In this document: positions 33,812 to 43,600 of the stretch, piece by piece | Position numbering within the stretch: the first letter of the stretch is position 1 | Layout: every line of letters begins with the position of its first letter | Source: Gamsiella multidivaricata | Taxonomy: Eukaryota > Mortierellomycota > Mortierellomycetes > Mortierellales > Mortierellaceae | NCBI RefSeq assembly: GCF_025024155.1 | Contig: NW_026251748.1 | Span: 62,001 to 126,000 of the forward strand | Direction of reading: 5' to 3' | DNA: 64,000 bases | Notes under the pieces: generated by a model | What the model saw: only the letters and a program-made list of their open reading frames with translations | Databases searched by the model: none | Told to the model about the DNA's origin: nothing | Made by a program: the position numbers and the translations under genes

Positions 33812-36112
33812 CTACGTCGAGCAGTGGATATTGGGCGATTCTGTGGCACCCGTTTCCGGAATCGACATTGGCTTTTGCGCTACAGCCACATGATAGTTGA
33901 TATAGGCTTTCCTCTCCACGGCCTCGTCAAAGATTCCTTTGGTCAAACCACGATACTCCTCTGAGGTGCCATGGCCCTGACGCACATAGATCGGCTCCAT
34001 CTCGTTCACAAACTGACGTTGGTTAACCAGCATGGCCTGTCCAATCACACCTCCCCAGCCAAGCGGAATCGACCATATCTTGACCGTTACATTGGCAAAT
34101 CCAGCGCTCTCCAGCAGTGACTGCAGCTCATGGATCACGTTCGGATTGCGTCCTGTAAGCTCGAACATTCTGACGCAGTATTCGCCAGCCATCCGGCAAA
34201 GGTCCCCACCACCGCGGAGAGACAGGTCGGGCTCTAAAATCTGCACCCATCCACCCGGCTTGAGGACCCGAAAGAGTTCCGAAACGGCTCGCTGCCACTC
34301 TGTCGCCAGGAGAACTACGTTTTGCCGACGCTGATACACAAGATCAAAGTGTTCGTCGGGAAAAGGTAGACAATTGAGAGGTACCTCGGAATGGAAGTAG
34401 CAGTTGCGTGGTCGGAGGGTGGGCCGGACAGTGGCACTTGCACCCTTGGATGGACTTGACCCTTGGGTCGAGCCCTGCTGCGACTGATCGGCCCCTAGGA
34501 GGCCACGCGGGCGTGGAGCGAGATTGTCCCGCTCGGCGTTCGATACGGTGAACATGATCTGCGGACAGCCCACAAAGTCGGTCTCAGGCATCTCGCTCGC
34601 CATGTCCTATATCGTCCAAAAAGATAGAGACGTCTCAATGCAAATGTCTGCTTAGGTAACAACCATTGCTGTTGGGGATCGCATGGTATGATCTACAGAA
34701 ATAACATTCCAGGGCCGCTGCTATCTGAGCCCCTTGTGTATTCCTTCTGATTCCGCGGTTGCCACTATGTGTTACCAATCTCAGGGAACAGGTCCAAAGA
34801 ATCAAGGGATGTTGCACAATCCACGAATTTATCAACACTGCCATGAGCAAGGGCACTTACAATGGTCCAATCTCCGGCACCGCATCCGTTCTCCAGAACG
34901 CGCTTAAAAGTTAGATCAATCGGCGCATGATAGTTGCCGCCCATGACATCTTTCATCAAGTAATGCTGGTCGGTTACCCTATGTAGCCGTGAATGGATGG
35001 TGCATTAGCAAGAAAAACAAAAAAGAGTGAGCCAAGTGTGTCTGAACCAAACTGGACTACGTGAGCCCAAGGATGGAGGAGATGCATGCGCAAGCATGGT
35101 TAGCCGAGACTAAAGAGCATACCTGTCCATGTAGCCCTTAGCCGCCTCGGTCTCCATCTCATCTAAGAGCTGACCCTGTTGGTAGCTCCAGTAGATATTG
35201 CTCAACGACGCTTCGTCCAGGCCAGACGATGCTGGAGGCAGCCGCTTCTCCAACCACGCGAAGCCAGGTTTGCCACGGATGAAGCTTAGTTTTGAGGGCT
35301 TCGTTTCCTGCTGCGACGCATTGGCCGCTGTGGACCAAGCAAGCCGCCTGGATTGGTCTGTGTCTCCACCTCCTAGTGGCCGAAATTCAATTGGGAAGGT
35401 TAGTCGTGCTTTTCTGTGGAATATCAGAGGTTCAGAGATTCAGAGGTTTCAGAGGACATATCCACATTAAAGAGAACAGACCTTGTGGACCTGGAGATGT
35501 AGAGGACACTGCATTGCCTGGGGTGGGTGAGGGGACGCTCATGGCTGAAAGCACTCCGCTGGCGCTTCGTGTCCTGGACGAGAGGGCTTTTGAAGAAGAC
35601 GACAAAGTCGTGGCGAGAGTAGACCATGTTGACGAAGCGGATTGATGTTGGTACGGTCCTGGCGACTGTTGCTGCTTTCGGGATTGCTTTGCTGCCTGTT
35701 GTTGCATCTTTTGGTTCCGTTTGTTGATTTTCTTTTGCTGTTTTTGCTCCTGAAGATCGCTTAGTTTCTGGCCCTTATCGTCCTTCCGCTCAGATTTAGT
35801 GCTGCCATCAGAATTGTTGCCGATTATTGAGTTCAAGAAAGAAGAGAGATTGCTTTTGGAGCTGGCGACCGACTCTGAAGTGGCCCCCGCTGGGGTCTCG
35901 CCGGTGATTTGGGAATCGTTTTGTTCTGTCCACTGACCAGAGCTCCGCTCGGAATTGGATGATGCGTCCGGCTGCGACGACAGCGAGAGGTCATGGAGAT
36001 CCTTGTGGATCTGGTGCGTGCCTGCACCGTCGGGCGAAGTTACTTCCCTGTGTGCTGTTGGCCGAGAAGAGACTCTGGTGCGTTTTGAAGGCTGCGCTCC
36101 CATCGCTGCCAA
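33812..36112 (-). CDS. SAM-dependent methyltransferase with long disordered N-terminus, 609 aa
   Basis: Exons 36112-35482, 35408-35123, 34978-34861 and 34606-33812 keep frame (1830 nt). Residues 1-210 are Ser/Gln/Lys-rich; KINKRNQKMQQQAAKQSRKQ is a basic stretch. The next exon has NIYWSYQQGQLLDEMETEAA, then the class I Rossmann motif I RVLENGCGAGDWTID, with downstream LPFPDEHFDLVYQRR, FRVLKPGGWVQILEPDL, and KIWSIPLGWGGVIG in the C-terminal lobe. This arrangement is common in fungal UbiE/LaeA-like methyltransferases, which are often expanded in Mortierella-type genomes; the substrate is unknown. Exon 1 has an odd donor (AAG|GTCTGT) and the exon 2 acceptor is AAAAG. Starting at the second ATG (36103) would give MGAQPSKR, a possible N-myristoylation site. 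Confidence 0.82.
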
Positions 36113-36902
36113 ATATAGGATGGACTTGTAGGCTGCTTAGTTGCAGATGGATGGGAGGGATGTGAGCACGGCAGACTCGGGTCTCTTTTTTTTTTTTTTT
36201 TTTTTTTTTTTGGCAGGTAAAGAAAGGGAGAAGAGAGAAGAGTTGTCTGACATTTTCTGGCTCAGATTAGTTTATGCTTTTCTGGTCGGTCGATGGCCCA
36301 ACAAGGGGACGTTCCTAAAACGGTTGGCTATGGGCACGGCATCCACACGGCGGCGCGGATGGTTGTCTGTGGGCTGGGTGTAGTGGCCGTGTCCTTGACA
36401 TAGAAGCATCAGAGGACAGTGAAGGCCTTGGCCTGGTTCAATTGCCCCCCCCCCCCCCCCCCACGTTCCGCGGAACGTAGACGGACTCGAATCTGACTGA
36501 CATCGACTGCAGACAAAAGAGGAAGGTGCCACGGGTGCGGTGGGCAGGGTTTGAGGGTCGCAGCACTCGCGATTCGCCCAGATCCCTAAACCAATCCCAT
36601 TGCTTGGCACTCCCCGCCCTCCAAGGTGCCTCCTCGATGATCATTCTGTCGACTCTTCTCCATTCCCTTTTGCCGCCAATACAATCTCACCACCCCTCAC
36701 ACTTTCTTGCTTCTTATTCCACTCTCGTTTTTGTTTTGTTTTTTTCCTTTATCCCACTCTTCCCCTGACGCTCAGCAGCAACAACTTCATACCACTTCGC
36801 ACGCACCATATCCTTCTTTGACAAGTCACGACCGCAGAGCTGGTGCCCCCCCTTCCCTCCTGTACACTGCAAGTCCTTTTGCCACCTAACCTAGCCGCCA
36901 AT
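36113..36902. promoter_or_regulatory. Divergent promoter of methyltransferase and Gyp7 genes
   Basis: A 790-bp spacer holds a T-run (about 36185-36211), a C-run of 18 (36445-36462) followed at once by the perfect 16-bp palindrome ACGTTCCGCGGAACGT (36463-36478), and a C/T-rich leader before the Gyp7 ATG (36640-36895). Confidence 0.6.
36463..36478. promoter_or_regulatory. Perfect 16-bp palindrome, candidate dimeric factor site
   Basis: ACGTTCCGCGGAACGT reads the same on both strands and abuts C18. CGG half-sites pointing outward from a CCGCGG centre are the kind of site bound by dimeric zinc-cluster factors. Binding is inference. Confidence 0.45.
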
Positions 36903-39900
36903 ATGGAGAGCGACCCATTGATTGCCCAGATGGAGGATCTTGAGGTACGTTGGCGTTGGTACTTCTGTCAGCCTGCTGTGCTTACTTACGCTCGAGAGTC
37001 TCTTCAACCCGAGGATTAAACATCTATCATTTTCATTGAACATTATCCAGCTGGAGCACTCTGCTCAGCCAAACTTGCTATTCACACGGCCAAAGGTCTT
37101 TGTCAAAACAACAGCAGACAACAAGGATGGCATGCCCGGCTTCATTTCATTGATCGAAACGGTAAGGCCACGTATCATTGAATACTGGACATGCTCGATT
37201 TTTCTTTTTTAAAATGCGCCCTTGCCAAGGAGTCAGACGAAGAGTTAACATTACCCACGGCTTGGCAAGCTGTGTTCTTGGCATCTTCCATCCAAATCCT
37301 TTTTTCCCTTTACTGTTTGAATCGTGCGGTTTTTCCTTTTTTGTTATTGCTAACATCTCTTGCGCGTGTGATGAATTTTTAGGTCGACTATGAGCACATT
37401 ATGTCGTGGACCCCCGAGGCCTCCATCCCTGGCTTTGACGAGGACTCGTATGTCGATATCTCCGGTCAAGATGATCACGACGGTATGTGTAGGCATCACA
37501 GAGAGAGGCTGGATTGCCTTCTTGAGTGCTGGATGGTGTTAATAATACATGTCTCCGCCATCAATTTTAGTCACCACGTTCGTGGCTCCTCCTCGATCGC
37601 CCGATCCAAGACGCCGATCATTCCATCCTTCAGATTACGCCGTTTCTATCCCACTGCGGAATATTTACTCGCTTCTTGTCTATCCTCCGCGTGTCAAGGA
37701 TCGACATGGTTCCATTATCGTCAATCTAATCGGCGGAGAGTCCCTGCCTGCATTTTATTTTCATGATGAAGGACTGGCTTCAAAGGGGAAGGCAAATGCT
37801 GGAGGACCACCTGTCTGGGGTGGAGAGGAGCTCTTGCGTACGATGGAGAAGTGCGTGGACGTGGTCGGGAGCGCGATCGAGCCTGGAGTATATCTTGTGA
37901 ATGCAACGCAGGCGGACAAAATTAACCATGGAGCTGCCTCACCCCCACACCCTCTTTCGCCCAGTGTCGATAAACATCCGTTGCAGGAGACTGTGCAGGA
38001 GGAGAGACTATACCCTGCACTAGAGGAAACCAATCCATTGCCTGTAGCACCAGCCGACAGAGTCTCTCACGATTCACATGATGAAGAATCCAACAAGACT
38101 TCGGCATCAACCACGACCGGTCCTATAACGGTCGAGGGCATGCGTCGACGGCGATCTCTTGTAGAGAATGGTAGGAGCAAGGCGATTGATGGTCAGCAGC
38201 TGTCAGCCTCAGTCTCTGGCTCGCCTGTACCCGGAGCTACTAACAGCTCAAATGGGACGCAAACTGCTCGTCCACGGACGCCTCTGCCCTTTGAGAACCA
38301 TATCGATCCTCTTGTGAACGTAAGTGTCTACAAGAAAGTGTATATTTTGTCATGCTGAAGCCATGGTTGGACGATATTTTGTCTAACACAGGAATCAAAT
38401 TTCGTTTACTCTAGACCGTAAAGGAAATGAGATGGAATATCCTGGAGCGGTTCTCACAGGTCGCCAGGTTTTCCAGAGATGCGGCTACGAACATTCTCGA
38501 CCATCCGATCACGAAGCAGATTTTGCCTCCTCATGTGCAGCAGCGTATCCAGGATTCTGAGGCTGCGAAGAGGGTCATGGATGATTATGATTCCGCTCGT
38601 GTTTATTTAGCGAAATGGGCTGCGACCGTCGCGGATCAAGGAGATCGTGAGCGCCGAGAGACCCGTGAAATGGACCGACTTCACTCTGGTTCATCGCCTT
38701 CTGGCAAGCACCGTGCTCACGGGGACCATGGACGTCGTATCAATGATCACGAGGATGAGGAGGGGCCGCTCGGGGCATTCAACGTGCTTGACGTGAGTTT
38801 TACATACTGAAGCACATGCAAATGATTTGATCCGCTTCCTTTATGTTTTTTGTGTTTTGCCCGCCCTTCTCATTTTGCTCTCGCAACTCTTCCCTGTAAT
38901 GACCCTAGCTTGAAACGGAGTGCTCGATGATCCACCACACCAGGACAGATCCTCTGTCACCAATGGATTGGTTCGCCTTTTTCGACGATATGGGACGACT
39001 GATCGTATCGGAGGCACAGGTCCGCGAAGCAGTCTTCCGCGGAGGAATCGATCACGATATCAGGATCGAGGTCTGGAAGTTCTTTTTGGGCATCTATCCA
39101 TGGGACTCTACTGAAGCCGAGCGCGTCGTTATCCGGACCACAAAGGCGTAAGGACTGCGATAGTAGATCAAAAGCGATTTGTGTCTGCGAAACGTTGAAT
39201 GCAAGCGGAGGAACTAACATATCGCTGTATCTGTTTTATTTTCCTCCTTCAGAGAGGAGTACTATGCGCTCAAGCGGGAGTGGTTCGACGACCCTGCGGT
39301 TCAAGAGACTGAAACGTTCCAGGAGCAAAAATTGCGAATCGAAAAGGACGTTCATCGTACCGATCGTACCATCTCATTCTTTGCCTCGGAGACGCTGCCC
39401 AATCCTGCAGGAGATTTCACAGGCGTTGGATCGAATGAAAATTTGGAGCTATTGAAGGACATCCTCTTGACTTATAATGTCTGGGCCGCTAAGGGATCGT
39501 CATCGGAGCAAATCACATCACCATCGCCTGTGAAAACGACGGTGACCACTTCGTCTACCTCATCAGCATCACCACCAACCGCGTCTGCGGAGGCAAATCA
39601 TTTGGAGGGATATGTGCAAGGGATGTCGGATCTATTGGCGCCTGTCTTTGCGGTCATGGGCGATGAGGTGATGGGATTCTGGGCGTTTGTCGGATTGATG
39701 GAGAAGACCAAGAAGAACTTTTATCGGGACCAAGTCGGAATGCAGAGCCAGCTTGAGACTCTAGGTAAACTGATCCAGGTGCTGGATCCAAAGCTTTACA
39801 GACATCTTGGTAAGGGGTTTAAACGTTTTTATATCAACAAATCAGTATCGTTCTTTTTTTCTTTTTACCATGTACTCATTCACTTTTGTTTGCCCCTGAT

Positions 39901-40485
39901 TGAACACCTGAATCTGTTCTTGGCTTTTAATTAGAAAAATGCGAGGCGTTGAATCTGTTCTTCTGCTTCCGTTGGCTCCTTATTTGGTACAAACGCGAAT
40001 TTGAGTGGGTCGATATCATGCGGCTCTGGGAAGTCCTCTTCTCAGACCATCTCTCGACCCAGTTCCATCTGTTTGTGGCAATGGCGATTCTTGATAAACA
40101 CCGAGATGTCATGATGGATCATCTGCAAGGCTTTGACGAAATTTTGAAGGTACGTCCGTCAAACCCCGCTTCTTTTCTTTGATACTCATATACTCATATA
40201 TGCATGCATTCATGTATGCTAGTTTCATTTTCGAGTTTTTTTTTTTAACTAACGCGACTCTCTTATGCCCATGCATAGTATGTCAACGACTTGAGTATGA
40301 CAATTGATCTTGAGGAAACACTTCAGAATGCCGAGATTATATACCGCCGATTGGAGCATCTTGTCGAAAAGGTGGACGCCAAGCAACAGGGACAAGAAGC
40401 AGCAACATCATTTACAGCAACAACCTCGGCTCCAGAGCTGCCTGCGACCTTGCGTAACTTATTGAAGAATCGTCAAAGATCATAG
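36903..40485 (+). CDS. GYP7: Gyp7/TBC1D15-type Rab GTPase-activating protein, 865 aa
   Basis: Accelerates GTP hydrolysis by Ypt7/Rab7 at vacuolar membranes. Nine exons: 36903-36944, 37051-37161, 37383-37482, 37571-38319, 38415-38792, 38909-39147, 39253-39809, 39935-40149 and 40279-40485 (2598 nt). The N-terminal lipid-binding-like part has LIGGESLPAFYFHDEGLASK, as in TBC1D15/17. A Ser/Pro linker and a helical segment follow. The TBC domain begins at about residue 480: PMDWFAFFDDMGR, then GIDHDIRIEVWKFFLGIYPW with the Arg of motif A region. It continues with the IxxDxxR motif IEKDVHRTDR, then the glutamine finger YVQGMSDLLAPVF, and ends with FRWLLIWYKREFEWVDIMRLWEVLF. The IxxDxxR Arg and YxQ Gln, both catalytic, are intact. 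Length and order fit Gyp7. Confidence 0.94.
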
Positions 40486-40800
40486 GCAGGAACCATGCAG
40501 AGACTCATGGAAATAAAAATTGTGCGTCGAGAACTGATATATTCATAAACAATTGAGGCGTTCGAATGGTTTATTTTCACAATTGGTGAAAGAAACATGC
40601 AAGAATCGGAGGCTATGCTACAAGAAATGGGAAGTAGAGACTAAACGAAGGATATATTTTACAGAGAAAAAGCCAAAAGAAGGGAAGCGTTGGAGCAATA
40701 GAAAGATAAGAATAACTAGTACAAGGGAATTGAGCTATTCAAATGAACGAGATAAATATAAAAAAAAAAGATGTGCCAGGTAACTTGAAACGCGCAAGCT
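40486..40800. other. Convergent 3' spacer, Gyp7 and cyclin
   Basis: 315 bp, A-rich on plus, between two stop codons; presumed 3' UTRs. No gene was seen. Confidence 0.5.
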
Positions 40801-43191
40801 TTAGGCCAAGGTGGTGGGGTAATACATGTGAAGTCCATTTGCGGAGGCCGACAGAGCTTTACTCTGAGCCACGACACGCTTAGCAGCCTGAGTTGTGATA
40901 GCGTAGAGTGAAAGGCTGTCCAGGGGGCCCCACAGACGTGGGTCAACCTCATACGCTGATCCATTGTTGGAATTCGGGGCACATCTCATCGACTGACAGG
41001 ATGGTTCGCACTTGTTGGGGGAGCACTGGGGTGGTGTCACAGGGCGGTAGCCTTGTGTGCATCCCGCCGACGATGTAGTCCTCACGTGCATAGGATGCGA
41101 GCCCGAGTATGAGACGTCCATCCTGGATGATGGGCGATAATAGTCCTGCTCCTTGTCCAATGGGTGTACGACCCCCGATCGCGAGAACGTGTTGGGCATA
41201 GCCATCGGGAGGTGAGTCGGTTCCTGGCCATAGGAAGACGAGTATCCAGCCATGTCGACGCAGTAGCTTCCTGATGCACTGCGTTGATGCTGGCTTCTGA
41301 ATGAGGTTGGCAGGGATCCGACACTGGCGCGGTGAGAGAAAGTTGATTGCGGGTGATTACGCTGCTGTTGGATCAAAGGTGAAGGTCCTCCGTGCACCAT
41401 GTCCTGTCCAGCACCAATGCCCATTAATGCGCTCACCGACGAAGCCGAAGAGAACCGTTTATGTGTTGGCACCATGGCGGGCACTTGGGATGTGCGAGAC
41501 AAAGAGTCAGATTCGTAGCAGGGCGAGCGGTCCATGGCATCCTCAAACGCGGCATTGGCTGATCTTTTACGCTGCACGGATTCTGGGGCTCCTGATTGAT
41601 AGGTGTATGACATTGGAATTGGTGAGGAGTTGCAGTTCGCAGTTGGTCCTTGGTATACTCCAGTTGCAGACGCCTGCTGCACTTTGGATGAAGCAGGCAG
41701 GTTCATGTACTGGGACTGAGAGGGATGTGCTGCTAATGTGACCAGTGCTTGACTCTGCTGGCTGTACATCGTGGAAGCGGGGACTCGCTGGTAGCGCATA
41801 GTGGAGGCTGTCTTTTGGTGGATCTGCTTTACCGAATCGATGTAATGAGAAATCGAAGCCATTGAGAGTGCAACTGGAGCAGTCGTCTGGGATCCCTGGC
41901 TGCCGACCAATGCTGATCCATGCTGTCTCATTAGTCCAAAGTTTGGCTCCACTGGAGTGCTGGTGTAGTCCATTGGTGAGATTGGGGACTGGGCTGCAGC
42001 CACCTGCTGTTGGAAAGCCACCTGATGCTGCGACGGCATGTAGTTGCTGGTAAACTGGGTCAGATTTGCGAGCCATTCCGAGTAGTGATCCGAGCTGGTG
42101 AAGAGTCGAAAGTCAATACCATTCAAAAACTGCATCTCGAGGTGGTTCACGTCCTTGATTTTCATGCCTGTGATATCCGCCCAAGTCTTGTTGGTGAAGG
42201 TGTTGTCGTCCAAGAACTTGTTGGCGAGAATCAGTGCACCAGTGAAGAAACGATACTCGGCGCCCTCGCCTGTGTTGACGATCTTGTTGGACTCTTTGAG
42301 ATTGATCATCAATTGCTGGATGTACTTGAGCGACAGCAGAACAACGCTTGGGGAAAGAAGAGTGGCACTCAAGACATCAAGACAAAATTTACGAAACACG
42401 GGCTTTGGCTGGACAATATCCGACTCGGACATAATCCTCCGATGGGTCGGCCGACTTGACAGGCGCTGATGCTGGTGTGCTCGAGAATGTGCCGAGGACG
42501 GGAGAGGCGTTGATGGGGCTGTTGAGTATGGAGTCATACGGCTGCAGACCTCGCATGGACAAGGCGGCGAGTTGTCGCCTGGATGGGGCGAGGATGGCAT
42601 GGACGAGGGAGGTGTTCCCACACAGAGGTTGTGGCTCAGTCTCCTCGTGGACTGATGACCGTAGAGCATATAGCATACCATGTGGGCCGCAAACTCAGCG
42701 AGCTGGGCGACCGACTGGTGCTGCTGCTGCTTTCTGCTTGATGGAGAAGACTGCGCCGAGGATGAGACAGGAGCGAGGATTTTGGTGTTGATGGCCAAGG
42801 GGGCGACAGACTGCAGATGCTGTGGTTGCTGCTGGTGCTGGTAGTGCTGTTCTGGCTGCTGCTGGCGATGTGGTGGTGCAGGACGGGAGCGGGAGGTGGA
42901 AGAGGGTTGATGGAAGGCGCTGGAAGGGGTGGCGAGATACTTGGGATGGGATGGATGCGGCTGTTGCTGTTCTTGCTCCTGTCGGTATTGCTGTTGCGAT
43001 TGCGGGCCCTTGGCGTAGGTTGGATATACCTCTGCCTGGCTATGGTATGGTGGCGTCGGATGATGATGGTACAGGTACGAGGGCTGCTGTGCTATCATCG
43101 ACATGGGGCCCTGGTGCACATGTTGGTGCTGATTCTGGTGCCTCGGCTGCTGCTGTGGCAGATGGCTGTGCGGTGCTGCTGTTGGATACAT
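40801..43191 (-). CDS. Pho80/Pcl-family cyclin with long Gln/His-rich extensions, 796 aa
   Basis: Pcl/Pho80 cyclins activate the kinase Pho85 in phosphate, glycogen and cell-cycle control. The frame is intronless. Residues 1-180 are Gln/His/Pro-rich. The cyclin box spans about 160-390: SVAQLAEFAAHMVCYMLYG, then RKFCLDVLSATLLSPSVVLL, then YRFFTGALILANKFLDDNTF. It ends with TNKTWADITGMKIKDVNHLE and FLNGIDFRLFTSSDHYSEWL, a strong Pcl signature. The long Ser/Pro segment inserted inside the box between 'MLYG' and the next helix is a usual feature of fungal members. The C-terminal 400 residues are disordered and include KRKRS-like basic patches. Yeast Pcl proteins are about 280-310 residues, so this one is extended on both sides. 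The exact orthologue (Pcl1, Pcl2, Pcl7 or Pho80) cannot be decided by eye. Confidence 0.85.
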   Translation of the reverse strand: MYPTAAPHSHLPQQQPRHQNQHQHVHQGPMSMIAQQPSYLYHHHPTPPYHSQAEVYPTYAKGPQSQQQYRQEQEQQQPHPSHPKYLATPSSAFHQPSSTSRSRPAPPHRQQQPEQHYQHQQQPQHLQSVAPLAINTKILAPVSSSAQSSPSSRKQQQHQSVAQLAEFAAHMVCYMLYGHQSTRRLSHNLCVGTPPSSMPSSPHPGDNSPPCPCEVCSRMTPYSTAPSTPLPSSAHSRAHQHQRLSSRPTHRRIMSESDIVQPKPVFRKFCLDVLSATLLSPSVVLLSLKYIQQLMINLKESNKIVNTGEGAEYRFFTGALILANKFLDDNTFTNKTWADITGMKIKDVNHLEMQFLNGIDFRLFTSSDHYSEWLANLTQFTSNYMPSQHQVAFQQQVAAAQSPISPMDYTSTPVEPNFGLMRQHGSALVGSQGSQTTAPVALSMASISHYIDSVKQIHQKTASTMRYQRVPASTMYSQQSQALVTLAAHPSQSQYMNLPASSKVQQASATGVYQGPTANCNSSPIPMSYTYQSGAPESVQRKRSANAAFEDAMDRSPCYESDSLSRTSQVPAMVPTHKRFSSASSVSALMGIGAGQDMVHGGPSPLIQQQRNHPQSTFSHRASVGSLPTSFRSQHQRSASGSYCVDMAGYSSSYGQEPTHLPMAMPNTFSRSGVVHPLDKEQDYYRPSSRMDVSYSGSHPMHVRTTSSAGCTQGYRPVTPPQCSPNKCEPSCQSMRCAPNSNNGSAYEVDPRLWGPLDSLSLYAITTQAAKRVVAQSKALSASANGLHMYYPTTLA

Positions 43192-43600
43192 ACGAGACTC
43201 GTGAACGACGGCGACGGGGGGGACGGGGATATACCACGAGTGTCAATGGAGGGGAAGGGAAGGGAAGAGGGGGGACCGGAAACTCGTCTCTTTTCTCTGC
43301 TCGCTCTTTACTCTCACTCACACTCACTCTTTCGCTTTTCTTTCAGGGCACTGCAGTGAAAAATGGGAATAGATCAGCGGGGTGGCGGTGGTCCAGGTGC
43401 AGGAGAAATAAAACAATGGAGAGGGGGAGAGAGGGGGAGAGAGAGGGAGAGAGAGAGGGAGGGAGAGAGGCAGCGAAGCAGGTCGAGGAGGACAGGGCTT
43501 TGTATGGAGGTGGAGGTGGAGTTGATGTAGTGAAGAGAAGAGAGGAGGGGGGAGGATGTGTTTTTCCTGTTGGCTAATGGCATCCCAGTCCAGTATAACT
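43192..43600 (-). promoter_or_regulatory. C/T-rich (sense) leader and promoter of cyclin gene
   Basis: Plus strand is G/A-rich at 43240-43275 and 43415-43560, with a GAGAGGGA-type imperfect repeat at 43420-43470. On the sense strand of the cyclin gene this is a long pyrimidine tract, like those ahead of several other genes here. Confidence 0.5.

Noticed and set aside
43415..43475. Repeated GAGAGGGA units as a possible CRISPR or satellite array
   Set aside because: Imperfect purine microsatellite without spacers; the genome is eukaryotic.
42817..43577. Plus-strand frames of 180-251 codons opposite the cyclin N-terminus
   Set aside because: They are antisense shadows of the CAG/CAC-rich cyclin coding sequence (Leu/Val/Ala/Gly-rich) and cross its promoter.
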